Part shown: positions 11,828 to 24,560 of the stretch, in pieces
Layout of the letters: the number at the start of each line of letters is the position of its first letter
How positions within the stretch are numbered: the stretch's first letter is position 1
Assembly: GCA_036571765.1 (NCBI GenBank)
Contig: BROE01000002.1
Span: 4,857,809-4,921,808, forward strand
Source of the DNA: Plecoglossus altivelis
Taxonomy: Eukaryota; Chordata; Actinopteri; Osmeriformes; Plecoglossidae
Length of the DNA: 64,000 nucleotides
Direction: 5' to 3'
Notes under the pieces: generated by a model
What the model was told of the DNA's origin: nothing
Databases searched by the model: none
Seen by the model: only the letters and a program-made list of their open reading frames with translations
Made by a program: the position numbers and the translations under genes

Positions 11828-13289
11828 CATGGGAATGAGGCATTAAATAGAATACAGATGAAACCAAATTAACTTTGACACTCGGTTATATCAATGCAAT
11901 TAACATACGCAGTCTCTCTTGTGCTACGTGCACATACACTCACTATCGCGCAGAGCCTACGAGTGTCCCTCAGCACAGACACACACATACACACACAAAC
12001 ACACAATGTTAGGAACACCCTTGTCCTGCCGTACAGGATCAGTGGCCAAGCGTATGATTACACTCAAGTTGCTAGTTCAGGCTGCCTCAGACTTTCCATA
12101 GTGCTTCTTTCTCCTGCCATGCCAATGGTACAGGAAGCGTAATGAGACCATTAGGGCTGGGGGACGCTAGCTGCCTTTAAAGCCCGTCTTCCGGAGGCTA
12201 GCTCCTAGTACGGAAGAGCTCTGGGCTGCCAAGGCTTTTAGCGCCCTGCGATTCTTTTTCCTTCTCACGCTTTGTTCTTTGCTCACAGCGGAAGGTGCCG
12301 CAAGTTCTGATTGGGCGGCTTGAGCTCCGGCGTGGGGTTGAGTTTCAGTTTAGTGGAGGAGTCGCGCAGAGAACATACGCGGCTATCCAATCCCTCGGCC
12401 TTGTTATTCCACCTCTTAGCGTTCACCTGTGGCCCACTCTACACCTGTCAGAAGGGGGGGTGACCATTCTAAGTGCAGACTAGCCAAGCTGCGATTGCGT
12501 AAAAAAAAAAGGCTTGCTTTACGGCTAACAGTGCTTCCGAACATGACTTACTCTGTGGTTACATCGTAAGCTGTTTGGCAAGTCCTGTGTGATGCAATCC
12601 TGTCTCTTCCCATCAAAGAACTACACAAAGAAGAATATGAAGGCAGGATTAAGGCACTTTATTCCAGCCAAGAACCGCACAGTGTTCCAAAACACGCGCG
12701 CGTGAAAGTACTCGCGCGCACACACATGCACACTCCCAATCACACGCACTCGTACATTCATACCAGCGGACACAAAAGCTCCATGATTGGAGACATTTGG
12801 ACTGGCCCCAGCTTAAAGTCAAACTGGAAGCGCGGCCAAGACATTTGCTCCTGGGGGGCGGGGGGGGGGGGGGGAGGGATGACTCCTTTGACGTTAGCGG
12901 CACGTGGCTTCCTGCCACCAAACCACACTTCTACGGCGAGGGGATAAAGGCCGGGAAACAAATTTGTAAACACTAATTAGAAGAAGATGGGCGGAGGAGG
13001 AAAGTAAGGAGGGAAGAGTGTGAAAGAGAGAGAGGGAGCGAGAGTCCTCTGGATGACTATATTATTTATGACATCCCTTTTTCCACATTCTCCTACCACG
13101 GTCGGGCTAGCAGCGAGCGGCTGAGTGAAAGACAGCTCTATAATCCATTAGCATCACTAAATTAGTGGGGGCATGCGAGGGGGCTGAGAGAGAGAGACAC
13201 CCCCGTGTGTGGATGTCCTAAATCATGTTTCCACAGCCTAACTTTGTTTGCTGATCCGGTTCCCATTGGATAGTGGCAGTGAGTGCTGG

Positions 13290-13685
13290 GTCGAAAAGGT
13301 TGTACTGTAAAGGTTGTACTGAAAAAAGTTGTTCTGTAAAAGTATGTACTGTATTGTAAAGGTTGTACTGTACATGCAGTTCTGTAAAGATTGTACTGCA
13401 AAAGTTTGCACTGTTAAGGTTGAACTGAAAAATGTTGTTCTGTAAAAGGATGTACTGTAAAGGATGTACTGTAAAGGCAGTACTGTAAAAGGCTCTACTG
13501 TAAAAGGCTCTACTGTAAACGGCTCTACTGTAAAGGTTGTACTGTAAAAGGCTACACTGTAAAATACTGTACTGTAAAGGCTGTACTGTAAAAGGCACTA
13601 TTGTAAAGATTGTAATTGTAATGTAAAAGATTGTACTGTAAAAGGCTGTACTTTAAAAGGCTGTACTGTAAAAGGCTGTACTCGA
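13290..13685. repeat. Minisatellite with GTACTGTAAA core
   Basis: About 25 imperfect tandem copies of a 14-19 base unit built around TGTACTGTAAAAGG, with variants such as GGCTCTACTGTAAA and GTTGTTCTGTAAAAG. The unit length varies, and copies become more regular towards the right end. The open frames on the minus strand come from the repeat. Confidence 0.9.
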
Positions 13686-13799
13686 CATGCTTTCCGATGC
13701 CTACTTTGAGACATACGTACGGACTCTCCCGTTTAGACGTTCTGTAATCATTCGGCTACCCGTTTGACAAATATTAATATATAATGTCATATCACAAAA

Positions 13800-13845
13800 T
13801 ATATATATAGATATATATCTATATAGATATATATCTATATATATA
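13800..13845. repeat. Perfect 46-bp AT-rich palindrome
   Basis: Made only of A and T except for symmetric G and C positions, this segment equals its own reverse complement over 46 bases. The central 26 bases (13810-13835) carry the GATATATATC arms. It is flanked by a near-repeat, ATATAATGTCATATCA on the left and ATATAATGTCACATCA on the right. Such a sequence can extrude as a cruciform. Confidence 0.9.
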
Positions 13846-14237
13846 GATATATAATGTCACATCATAATAATGTCCTCACTACTGAAATGCAACTGTCATT
13901 TTACCTTGAACAGGAAGTGATTAAGTTCAGCCCAGCCTATCCTCTGCAGTACTGTACGCTGCGTGTAAGCGTGTAAAGTACGCTCACTAGTCTGCAAAAC
14001 ACTACAAGAGTAGAGGGACTTAAGTGATTATGGTGGCCTTTATGGAAATTACAGCGACAATACAATGGGTCAATTATGTGGTATGGTTTCATGCATAATG
14101 CTTGGCCATTAACTCCGTATTGAGTGTGAGCTTGTGCGACCTTTGACTGTGTGGCATTAGAAATTGCCCCCTCTTGAATGCTTAAATGTCACTGTCAACT
14201 TGAAAATCCCATTGAAGAGATCAATAAAGTGTGTGTG

Positions 14238-14238
14238 T

Positions 14239-14290
<52 letters not shown>

Positions 14291-14390
14291 GAGAGAGGGA
14301 GTAGGAGAAATGCCAGTGCATGAATGTGCGTGTAGCTGTCTGCATTCCCATGCATGTGTATGTGTGTGTGTGTATGTATGTGTGTGTGCA
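14238..14390. repeat. (GA)n followed by (TG)n microsatellites
   Basis: A near-perfect GA run at about 14238-14284, then GA-rich sequence, then TG repeats at about 14355-14390. Confidence 0.85.
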
Positions 14391-14959
14391 CTCTCTATGT
14401 ATCTCTCTGTGTGCGCTTCCTTCCTTTCACTGAAAGAGATTAGGGTGTTTCAAAAGAGCAGCGAGCTCTATTGATAACCTGCCAGATATGAGGGATCCCT
14501 AGCTGTGATTGGCCCCGGACACGAAGGGCCACCCATCCACATCCCTATCAACCCTGCTTCCTATGCAGATCGACAGCCACATTCCCCCATCAAGAGTGGG
14601 ACAACAAAGGGAAAATCAAGTGAACATCAAGGGGCAAAAATGCGATTGATCTGAGGAGAGCTCACACAGAGTAGGCTACGCAGCGGTGTTGACAAACACT
14701 GTAAATATTCACCGCGGTACAAGGGGGCTTTATTGACTTCAAGTAAAAACGATGAAGAGATTCCGAGGTTGGAACGTCGGTTAGAAAACAAAGAAGCCTC
14801 ACAACAATCATAACCATCGCAGTCGGCCATTTTGAAAAGAAAATGTCAGATAGACCTGATTTTACACTGGTAAATATAGGCTAGGCTCCATATCCAGACC
14901 TCTGCTACTCCCTTGGTTAGTTTGCTGGCTTATAGTAGCAAGCTAGTCATGGATGAAAC

Positions 14960-15160
14960 ACCCACAGACATAGACAGAGGAGGGCGAGTGAGAAAGAAAG
15001 AGAGCGAGAGGGAAGGAGGGAGGGAGGCAGAGATGGGGCGTGCGCGTGAGAAAGAGAATGAGAAGAAAGTGTAGCAGGGAGAGCGGGAGTGCGTGTGTCT
15101 GAGAGAGAGAAAAGGTGAGCGAGAGAGAAAGAGAGAGAGAAAGAGCGAGAGATAGACATA
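14960..15160. repeat. GA-rich purine tract
   Basis: Interrupted GAGA and GAAAGA blocks with GGGAGG segments. No coding signal apart from repeat-derived frames. Confidence 0.8.
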
Positions 15161-17390
15161 GACCACATTAGCCTTGTCTACACGCTTCGGAGGACACACA
15201 GGCCCTCTGGGAACTCACCACACCACGCAGGTCAACCTGGAGGGAGGAGCAGCCAGCTGTACACAGCACACAGGGCCAATCGGGGACGGGCAGATGAGAC
15301 TGGCCCAGTAGTGGAGCAGATAGAGATGGGGAGGAGTGTGTGCGAGAGAGGTGCTGGCCTGTCACTCAGTCGGTCCTCAAGTCAGCCAGTTAATTAGCTA
15401 ACCAGGCAGTCAGACAGCTAGTCCCCAAGTCACTCAGCCAGCCAGACAGTCAGGAAGTCAACCCAACCAGCAGGACGAAGACAGTCACCCGCTTACGTGT
15501 CCGACCGCCTGAGGTTGTTAACTTTAAGGACCTTCATGGTATCCATTTTGGATGTCCTTGAGCCTTCAAATCATCACCCCATAAGGCCTCCAACAGCAGC
15601 AGAGGGACTGAAGCTGCCTGAAGCTGCTGCCACAAGCCTCAGTTTGTCCCAATAACTAAAATGCAATGCAACTAAAATGATCAAATACGATGGCAAATTA
15701 TTCTGTCTACTTGAAGTGAAAAAAAGTGAACCTTGGCGGGTAATAAAGCTACCCTCCACTTCGTTGTTCAACATGTTCATGCCTACTCTCTCTCCTTCTC
15801 TCTCATGCTGTCTCTCGTAGTCTCTCTCTCATCCTCCCTCTCTCCCAAAGACACACAGTCTTGCAGAAAAGTGCCTGAGCCATCACTGCAGGTTAAAAAA
15901 CAACCGTGCAGCGTGCCGTAATCGCTTCAGACAGAGACCGAATAGCTGGCGACTTTCTATTCTTTGTTATTAATCCAAATGACATCAAATGGAAAGCGCA
16001 GCCACAACAACAAATTAAGCATGTGAAATGGTCAGAAAGAAAAAGAAGCCAATGGCGTTGCACGAGTCATGCTTGGTCATCGTCCGTAATGGCACTGTCA
16101 TCATTAAGTCTTGTTATTCTCTTGCTGCCTAGGAGACATGGTGGTTTGGGTTGAGATTGACCAGTGTTACTATGTTAAGGCTCACAATTAGACACGTTCT
16201 GCATGAGGCAATGGTAATCCTGAAACCAGTCCGGAAATCAGGCCATTTCAAATGACCCAAACACACGCGTCGGAACAGTCATTAAAGGCAGTGGCTGATA
16301 AAACAGACTGTTGCCTTGCAACATATTTTAACTGTTCTTAGCAACATGCTCATTATGTGTAGGAATATTTGGTTTGGGTATTCTGCCAAATAAGTTTTAT
16401 TCTACTGTCATTAGCCGGAAGTGATTCCGTATGATGTAGATGTACACTAAGCTTTATCTGAATGACTAAATGACTTGATCCTTCCTTCGTGCGAGGTGGG
16501 TTACGCGTTAGGATCTCATACACACTGTATGAGGTCCAAACGTCGTACACCACCCTTAGGAGTGCTTGCGCAAGTGCAACTGTACAGATTACGGCTACGG
16601 CTGCAGATTTTGGTGAGCGTTAGGAAATTGTTTATTGAATGGCAGTTTCAAAGATGACTGAAAGTTCGCCCCTGAATTCAATGCAAATGAACTGTCCACA
16701 TTTATCCAAAGTCACTCCATACATCGTCACACAGCACATTTGCGTATCGCGTGGTTATGAGAAAATACATACTGATAAAGGAGGCAGCGCGGAAGCATCA
16801 CATGCACTTGTTCCATGGGTGATGTTCTGATTATTAATAAATAGTTTAGATAATTACAGCCTCGTCAGAAACATAAATAAAAAAATTCCAATCTATGAGA
16901 TTGGATGAGAAGGCTGGGTTCTCAAGCCACACATAAATGATGCACCAAACATATATATCGTAAATACAGCACAAGTTAACGATGAATAATTCATTGAGAG
17001 TCGTAGCTCATTACATAAATAACGTTAAACTATCCTGGGGCTAAAAGGGTTTACTTTACGGACGCTATATCTGCATGCTTTAGGATTTAACAATAAGCCC
17101 ATACAGAGTCAGCAGAAAAGACCGACCCCAAATGTTTTTATGCGCAATTGCAATGCAAGTCTGATTCTCTGGCATTGCTTAAATCAAACATTTGGGGACT
17201 GCCTCTCGGTGCGCAACTGATCCAGTGCACCTGTTACAGATGGAAGCGACTAGGCGAAATGTTAAAAGATGAGCCCATAGTGCGCCACAGTTTTGCGAAC
17301 AACACGCGACAAGCTCTCGAAGTGCAACATCATATACATGATTTATATAATAAACACCAGCGAAATACAACAATTGTTTGTTTTACTTAC

Positions 17391-18089
17391 GCTGCTGTTT
17401 TGACCAGACCAGTAGACCACCGCGTGGTTGTGCGCAGAGTCCCCAGTCAAGGCGAAAGTGGAGCTGGTTAGTTTAAGCTCCTCGCGCGGAGAATTTCCTC
17501 TTCCTTCATCCCTGTTCCACTTGAATTCGGACCTCCCCTGTCGCTGTCCGTCCAACAACGGACCGGGGCTCCTTCTTTCATCCGAGGTCTCCCCGTCCAC
17601 ACGAGCGCCTCCAGTGCCCCGTCTCTCCGCAGGCTCAGGACCGCTTCTCTTTGCTCTCGTGAGGACCGGATTCTCAGCCTCGAGTTCACCCATGTCGTTA
17701 AATTCGTCCCGGTAGGTGTCTTCGTTTTGACTAAACAAAGGTGAGTTTTCCTGGGGGACTTGATCAGGACCTCTTTCCACACTCACGTCTTCGGAGAACA
17801 GCTGCACATCCTCAGAAACACCTGCTTGTTGTCCGTCGCCTACTCCAAAATTTAGGTCGGTAACTCCGAGTCGGTTTGCTTCAAGTCGAATCTGTCTCAA
17901 ACCTCTTGGTGCCTGGATCGGACCCTCGCGCGTATCCATCTGTAATTCCTCCTGGTGTATCAGAACTGGCGACGGACATGACGAGCAAGTTATCTCCGCT
18001 TTAACATTAAGGAAGGTATTAGCGGACAACAACAGCCATACACACAATGAAAAGTGCATGCCTGGGCAGCAACTAGCCCAAGTCTCCAT
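17391..18089 (-). CDS. sorcs3: SorCS3-type Vps10-domain receptor, coding exon 1
   Basis: SorCS3 is a type I membrane sorting receptor of neurons with an extracellular Vps10 beta-propeller; only its N-terminal 233 residues are here. The start is the ATG at 18087-18089: it is the first in-frame ATG after an upstream stop at 18129-18131 and has a strong start context (GCGATGG). A second ATG at 18057-18059 (MHFSLCVW) is possible. Residues 11-31 form a hydrophobic signal peptide with likely cleavage before EITC; human SORCS3 also has AEIT there. Residues 32-144 are a poorly conserved acidic propeptide. R-A-K-R at 145-148 (17646-17657) is a furin-type site, as expected for SorCS propeptides. Residues 205-233 (ELKLTSSTFALTGDSAHN, then VVYWSGQNSS) are the conserved start of the Vps10 domain. 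The exon ends in phase 0 at NSS with donor AGC|gtaagtaa, where the family splits before VILIL. The SORCS1 paralogue is similar; CFAP58 synteny favours SORCS3. An a/b copy cannot be told. Confidence 0.92.
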
Positions 18090-18215
18090 CGCTGGTAGAG
18101 AACTAAGAGTATCCAACGGTGGGAAACCTTATCAGACGACCCACCCCGCGTCAAGTCGTGTAGATTTGTTACCGGCGCCCCGTTTGTTAGTCCGGTTATT
18201 TAAAGTGCTCTTCAG
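18090..18215 (-). promoter_or_regulatory. Probable SORCS3 5' UTR and core promoter
   Basis: Directly upstream of the SORCS3 start codon. On the minus strand a TATA-like CTTTAAATAA lies at about 18195-18204, roughly 105-115 bases before the ATG. That would put transcription start near 18165-18175 and give a short 5' UTR. The purine tract at 18338-18412 lies just beyond. This is positional inference with no direct evidence of the start site. Confidence 0.25.
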
Positions 18216-18337
18216 CCAAACTATTCACGTTCAAGGTTCTGTTCGGGAGAGCCACCGCATCGGGGAGGAGCTGAATAGAAGCCAAGCTGCCGAGTGTGTG
18301 TGCGCCCGGAAGAGGGATGCAGGGAGAGATGGGAGCG

Positions 18338-18412
18338 AACGGGAGCGCGAGAGGGAGAGAGAAGAGAGAGAGGAGAGAGAGGGAGAGAGAGAGAGAGAGA
18401 GAGAGGGAGACA
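18338..18412. repeat. (GA)n tract upstream of SORCS3
   Basis: GAGAGA with GGGAG and GAACGG interruptions, about 250 bases upstream of the SORCS3 start codon. GA tracts near promoters can act as GAGA-type nucleosome-free elements, but here the position is the only support. Confidence 0.85.
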
Positions 18413-20880
18413 CTTTTTTGATATTACATAAAATCACTAGGTTATCACTTAAGAGCATTTCCACTTGATGAGATGACTTGTTTTGGAGAGATTAAAAAAA
18501 CACATCAGGTTTCATGTCCATATAGCCTAATGAATAGCCTTCGTTATTTTTGCTGAAATTGGGGGTATCCCGAATATTAACGCATTTATCTCTGCCCTGG
18601 GTCATTTTTGTGGATGTCCTCAATCATATTAAGCTTAATTTAGATTTGTTGTTCTTAGTCCAATGCTACAGTGACACCTGAGACGAGTGCCAATTAGTAT
18701 ACCATTAAGCCGAATCCATGTGATAAAGTCAGACAATTAGTTGCTATACAAACTAAGCAATTGCTTGCGCTTTAAAAAGTCACTTAAAAACTGCCCAGTT
18801 GTGCTGAAGAGACAACTAATGATATATTGGTACAAATGCGTATATTTAAATGAGGACAGGAAACATATTTAGTTAAATGGAGTATTTGTTTAGCAAATTA
18901 TGATTAATGTCAAAATTTCCATTCGTGCTTTTTAAACATAGTTCTGTTCATTCAGGAAACATTTCACTCTAACCAAAACGACAGGCTATAAGAGTAAGAG
19001 AGGCCGCCTCGCGGGGGTAATTCAATATGACGACATGAAGGTGACTGGGAAGGCGCGAGAGCAGTGCGCAGCGTCACTAACTGAATGGATGGGCACGCAC
19101 TGGCTGGGATAGTCCCTAACGAGGCAAACAGCAAAGGCAGCTGCGGCATGAAATAAAGTCAGTTCAAGGGTCGTTAGAAGGAACGAAACAGAAGAAATGG
19201 CAATTGATACCGCTCAATCTCCATGGGTTGCAATGCATGTCTCAAATGGATTTACGTTAATAACTTGGATTTAGTTTATTGAATAATTTCAATGACAAAG
19301 ATCGTTCCGGAAAATACACTAGTTTGGGTCAGGTCTGGGCATAGACTATAATGTCTATAGGGATAATGTCCTAATAGTCAATACATCAACATTTAACAGG
19401 AGTGGAAAGATTTGTGTAGGGACGCGATTTAATTATTTTCTGAATGATTACGATAACCCTAATGAGATTTTAATGAAAATGAATGTAAATTCCTCATTCC
19501 AATGTCATAATAATGACATTCATTCATAACTGCCTCCCTATATCTTACTAATGAGTCGGAAACGATGATTCCCTTTTACTAGCAAATCAAGTTAAATATC
19601 TCAAGTATGTCAGTCTCCAAGATAGAAGATGCCACGCGACCCTTTGATAGAATGCTGTCATTTGAGAATGACACGACCCCGGACAGTGACCTTTTGCAAA
19701 AGCACTCTGTAATCAGGATGGACCAACATGGTTATGGCTGTGCTAGTGAGGATTAGCTTGTATTGTAATATGAATGGAGTTCTGTCAGTGGGTTCTATAT
19801 TTGTACAGTAACTAGTGGCAGGTCAGCAGTTCCACCTTTTTGTAATTACTTAAATTAATTTTTCCTGGAAGAACCCTTGGGACGCTCCTAGCAGAACATG
19901 ACAGCCTGCTCAGTATGTAAAATATGCGGCTGTGGCTCAGAGCTTCGGAGCAGCGCTTTGAAAGCCAATGAGTTTCCAATGAAGATGTGAGGGTTTGAAG
20001 GCCATAGCATGTGTATACAGTACTGCACGTATATTATATACGTATATCAGTAGAGTATAGACAACATCAGTGGCTGTTAGATACTTATTGAATACGAAAC
20101 AGAAGATGAAGGGTGGGAACATGAGCAAATGTGGAAATAATGTGGTTATTCTCTCTTCCTCAAACCACAAATGTTCAGAAAAACTTTGCTTTTGAGTTGA
20201 AATGAACTCGAAAATACTATCGCAACTTCAATTTGGATGCATCTTCAGATGTAAACAATATCTAGGAAGAATATAAATCTGTTCTGTCCCTTAACAGACA
20301 CTATGCTCTCTAGATTCAAAGCATCATATTTGTCCTTTGGTACAAGCATGCCAACCTATAGTCCTTTAGGGTGGCTGTTCGTCTAGCACACACTGTTCAA
20401 CAGCCTACTTTGAAATGTTTTATTCATGAGTGCCATTTTTGATCTAGTGCTAGACATAATAGTATATTTTGAATTCTGTACTTGACAGAAGACACACTTA
20501 GGACACACCAGAGAATATGTGAATCAACATGTACCTGCACTCTATGCTAAGCCTAACATCAAATGTACCGTGTGTGTCAAGAGAGATGAAATTGAAGGGG
20601 AAAAAAAGGCCAAATTAAAAGACACTTGAGCTATAACAGAAAGAATGTACAGAGATCTCTTCCGAATCAAAAGAGCGTGGGTAAAGCACTTCAAACGTTT
20701 CCAATTCCTTTTGAAATATCTAAAGAACAACATGACAAACTAACATATGAATCCAGATACTTTTAACCAAACCTGTAAATAGACTTTACAAGGGATACAG
20801 ACGAGGCCAGCCTTAGGCTATTTGGGACCCAAAGCAAAGATTTGTGCTACAGGGGAAACACAATGTAAAAAATTCAGCCG

Positions 20881-20881
<1 letters not shown>

Positions 20882-20979
<98 letters not shown>

Positions 20980-21034
20980 GCACGCACGCACGCACACACA
21001 CGCACACACACGCACACACACACACACGCACACC
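20882..21034. repeat. Long (CA)n microsatellite
   Basis: About 150 bases of CA with a single frame slip near 20940 and CACG variants towards the right end. It is one of the longest pure dinucleotide tracts in the window. Confidence 0.95.
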
Positions 21035-22582
21035 AAAACCCGGAGGCCTTCGGAATCTTGTCCTGTCATGACAACATGTGACATTTGGAGAAGGCTCTTG
21101 TGGATTCACTGCCATGTCACAGAAAAAGGTCAGGAAGTGATGGAGAATCCTTCGACATGCAACTGTAATTGACCTTTTCTGGGGATAATGAGACTCAGAT
21201 TGACTAGCAGAACCCTGTGGACTGAGCTTGATGTACTCAACGCTAAACAAACACAACGGCAAAAGGGGTTAAGGCTAGCTTTAGTTGGTTGGTGGAGTAG
21301 CGTAAAGGTAGGAGTATGAGTGTGTATGTGTGTCTGTCAATGTGACAGTCAATCTCAATAGGCCCCATTCATGTCTCTTCTTTGTTGAAATGAAGAGTTA
21401 CAATGAGCCTTGAATCAAAGGCTGCAGGCCTGGCACTGTTGTTAGCTTACAGATTCTCCAACATGACATGACACAGAAAGCATCAATGGAAATGATTACT
21501 TTATGAAATATGGCGTCTGAGAAGCCCGTTACAAGTTTGAGCCAAGTTGCGGCATCAATTCTGAAACGTGTTTGACGTTTGCGTCTCACCGTTTGTCCAA
21601 TTCCATAATTAAACCTGAAGAAGCTCGTGCACTCCCACAGGCCAGAGACCTGAGAGAAAGCACCTCTATTGATTTGGGGATTAATCCTCGGAACAGACAG
21701 TTCATGGAAGGATTCGATCCACTTATAGCTGACTCAGATACCAACTTCCCCACAGGTGTGCTTGCCAATGGCAGGTCTGGAACCTCGAACTGTACAGAAT
21801 GATATCTATCTTCTCCCCTCAGGGTCGTCGCACGCAGTTACTCTCCTAAAAGGCCGACTGCTGAATTTTAATATGTTTTTGGGGTAGGGGCAAGGGAAAT
21901 CAAGCCCACATGGGGAGGTTTTCAAGTAGAGTCGGCACCAATAGAAGAGGGTTTTTGTGCTCTTGACAGGAACTTAGAACTTCTGCAGGACTAATATTCC
22001 CATCTGTGAAACGTCTAATTACCTTAACACTTCCGTTTTGGAATGAAATATTATGGTCGTTAATCTCGTGTCACGGGGTCCATCGGTTCACTATAAATCA
22101 TCTCTTTAAATCAATACCATGTTGTGTGTTTAACTGCAGTGCTTGTGCCAGGTGGAATTCCCTGTTCTGTTTGCATATTGTTACATAAATATGTATAATA
22201 TTATCGTTGAGGTTATGGTCGTTATGATTGTGAATTTGCACAATTTACATGGGCATCCAAAGTCTCAAGTCAGTCTGGGTTTGAAGGACAATTCCTTCGA
22301 AATACCCAAGTGACCGGATAACACAACTGGTTTGACACCTAAACAAACTTCTGGCCCAACATCTCCAAACCAAGCCTGTTCACATGAGTAGAATTATCGC
22401 AGGTTATGTACACTGCTCTAATTCCATGCCAAAAGGAGAGGACTTGCCTGCAATAGCAACTAAATTCTCGACTCACCACTTTTAGAGTAACATCTTTATC
22501 ACACAAACAGCATTGTCATCAACCCTCGTACTCCTTTACACGATTCTCCTCTTTCTCTCTGAAGTTTAGAAACCCAAGAACA

Positions 22583-22609
22583 CCCCCCCCCCCCCCCCCC
22601 AAAAAAAAA
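22583..22609. repeat. Poly-C/poly-A homopolymer junction
   Basis: A run of about 18 C directly followed by about 9 A. The length is likely to be error-prone in the assembly. Confidence 0.9.
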
Positions 22610-23649
22610 GGTTCCTTATATCAGTTGAATAATTTATAGATCGCAGTTTGCGGAGTGGAACCTCTTCACAGCGACTGGCTCTGCAAGCTGCAGAGACGCA
22701 GCCACCTTTTATGTCTTCAACATTGAAAACAAAGACAGATACCAAGAAAAACGACACAATCCAAAAACAGACTGCTAACGGTAATACGTGGCTGTTACCC
22801 AGCCTTGTAACGTTGACCCAAGGGTTTGTGGGGAGGAGAGGAGATTTTTCTAAATCCAAGTGTTTTTACCGGCGGGCTCTACAACAGCTCACCTGTGAGG
22901 TTCCTCTTCTGGTTCACGCCAAGTCAATGGTTCCAGGCGGTAGCCTCGTGTTTAAATACGGGAAGCAATTTCAACTAGCAGGAGACTCTGAGACTTAGGC
23001 AGAGATTAAAGGAGTAATCACTCTAAGGCGAGGGAAAACGCTGGCAGACCTGTTGAATGGGAATTTCCATTTTCCAATTTTCTACCAACCTTAAAAATGT
23101 TTCACAGGCAAATTGATCTCAAAACTGCCCCATTTGAGGAGATGGGGATGCACTTGGCCGACAACAATTTTTATAAGCATAGAGAGAATGTGTGTGTGTG
23201 TGTGAAACCAAGTGTGAGGGAAAGAGAAACAGAATGAAAGAGAGCGAAGAGGGGAGAGAGAGAGAAAGATCACTACAAAGAGTTAAGCACACTGTGGCTG
23301 GCTTTAGGAAAACAAGTCATGAAGAAAAAAAAAACGGGGAAAGCAGTTATGAAATTCATTGATATTCATATTAAAGTATAAATATTAATAGAAATGTGAC
23401 GCTAGCGCTCTCCTGGGCCTTGACGTTGAAATGTGGTTGGGTTCGGTTTCGAATTTACATACCTTAAACTCCAATGGCATCTTTAAAGGATGCAATGACT
23501 GCAACGTGCTAGTGTGGGTACTGGCACAAACTGTCTGAAGATCTGACGCCAGGATGGATCATAATGCATTCTCTTCGGATTTGACTCGGTTGATCAGTTC
23601 TTAGCTTGTCCCTCGGGGATGTTGCAAAGTATGCCTAAATGACAAGGAT

Positions 23650-24560
23650 AGATGTGACGATACCATTATTAAAGTTGGAGTATGTCCTATTCAGCTCTCC
23701 ATGCCTTCACCTTTTAAAATTCATTTCTCCTATCTGTCGCCGCGGCGATATCTTCCCTTCCCTACTCTCGCAGGCATAGCTGTTGAGTTAATTATCTCCT
23801 CGGTGAATGTATGTCAGGTGCTGTCTAGGTCTGCCCCGCGGACTGTTCACCTTGCCCTCCAAGTGTAATTAGCTAGTTGGATTGCAGTACTCTGATCCCT
23901 CGTTTATTCTGTCTTAGCCTTAACACTCCTGCACTCGAAGCAAACTGCTGTTTATCTGGATGAATGAAGCACTTTCAGTTGATCTTTTAAGAGTCTTCCA
24001 TTGTCTTCACGGAAACGGCGAAATATATGTCAGTTTGCCTAGTCGTTGCGATCAGAACGTTTGTATCATTGCATATTCATAAATGTTTCCACTTTCTTGC
24101 ACTTCGTACACTTCGTGCTTTCAAGTAGGCGACAACATGTTTAATGAGGCAAACGTATGATTATGAGCTTTTTATGAACGTATTTTAGCGCCTTGGGAAG
24201 GACGTCAACCAAACTCTTGGTTTAAAAAGTGAGCGATATTCATTTGCCGAGCGTTCCAAAGGATAGGGTCTTAATTATTTTTCTGCTTTTGGCCTTTGAT
24301 CTGGACGGACCCAGCCCATGTCTCCAGGTGTCTCATTTAAAGAGCATAATTTAGCAGAGGTGGACTCCCAGTTTGCAAGGGTCCCTTTTCCTTGAAATAG
24401 TCGCCCCCATATGCATAAAGAAACGAATTTCAACATGTATATCATCACCTGGGTATACCAGTTTCATTAGGCTAATGACTCAAACCCACCATCATTAAGG
24501 CGAAAATGATCCCACTTAATTAACACTTTCGTCTGTAATTAGGTTAAATCACAAAGTGGT
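23650..24560. promoter_or_regulatory. Candidate conserved noncoding element(s)
   Basis: About 900 bases of unique AT-rich DNA with no simple repeats, placed upstream of SORCS3. It has many homeodomain-type cores, including TTAATTA near 23790, TTAATTATTTTTCTG near 24271, CTTAATTAACAC near 24516 and GTAATTAGG near 24536. There are also octamer-like and HOX/PBX-like pieces (TTGCATATTCATAAATG near 24068, CATATGCATAAAG near 24409). That composition is typical of developmental enhancers around neuronal genes. No alignment could be made, so conservation is not shown. Confidence 0.3.

Larger units (their letters stand above)
1..17390 (-). other. Inferred start of SORCS3 intron 1
   Basis: This stretch lies directly 3' of the SORCS3 exon 1 splice donor on the minus strand, so it should be intron 1 sequence. 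In mammals the first intron of SORCS genes is very long, and I did not find the next expected coding segment (beginning VILILTKLYD in the family) here. Apart from the listed repeats, the assembly gap and one candidate exon, the region holds unique DNA with no recognisable coding sequence. GC-rich pieces at about 2.9-3.6 kb, 3.9-4.2 kb and 7.2-7.4 kb gave no convincing exon. Positions 15.4-17.3 kb are mostly unique and AT-rich with nothing recognised. Confidence 0.65.

Noticed and set aside
16690..16740. Possible SINE piece (ATTTATCCAAAGTCACT)
   Set aside because: It matches only about 17 bases of the fish SINE tail, with no other parts in order nearby; chance is as likely.
1..17390. Search for SORCS3 exon 2 (VILILTKLYD onward)
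   Set aside because: No segment matching the next Vps10 strands was seen on the minus strand. The first intron is expected to be long, so exon 2 probably lies outside the window.
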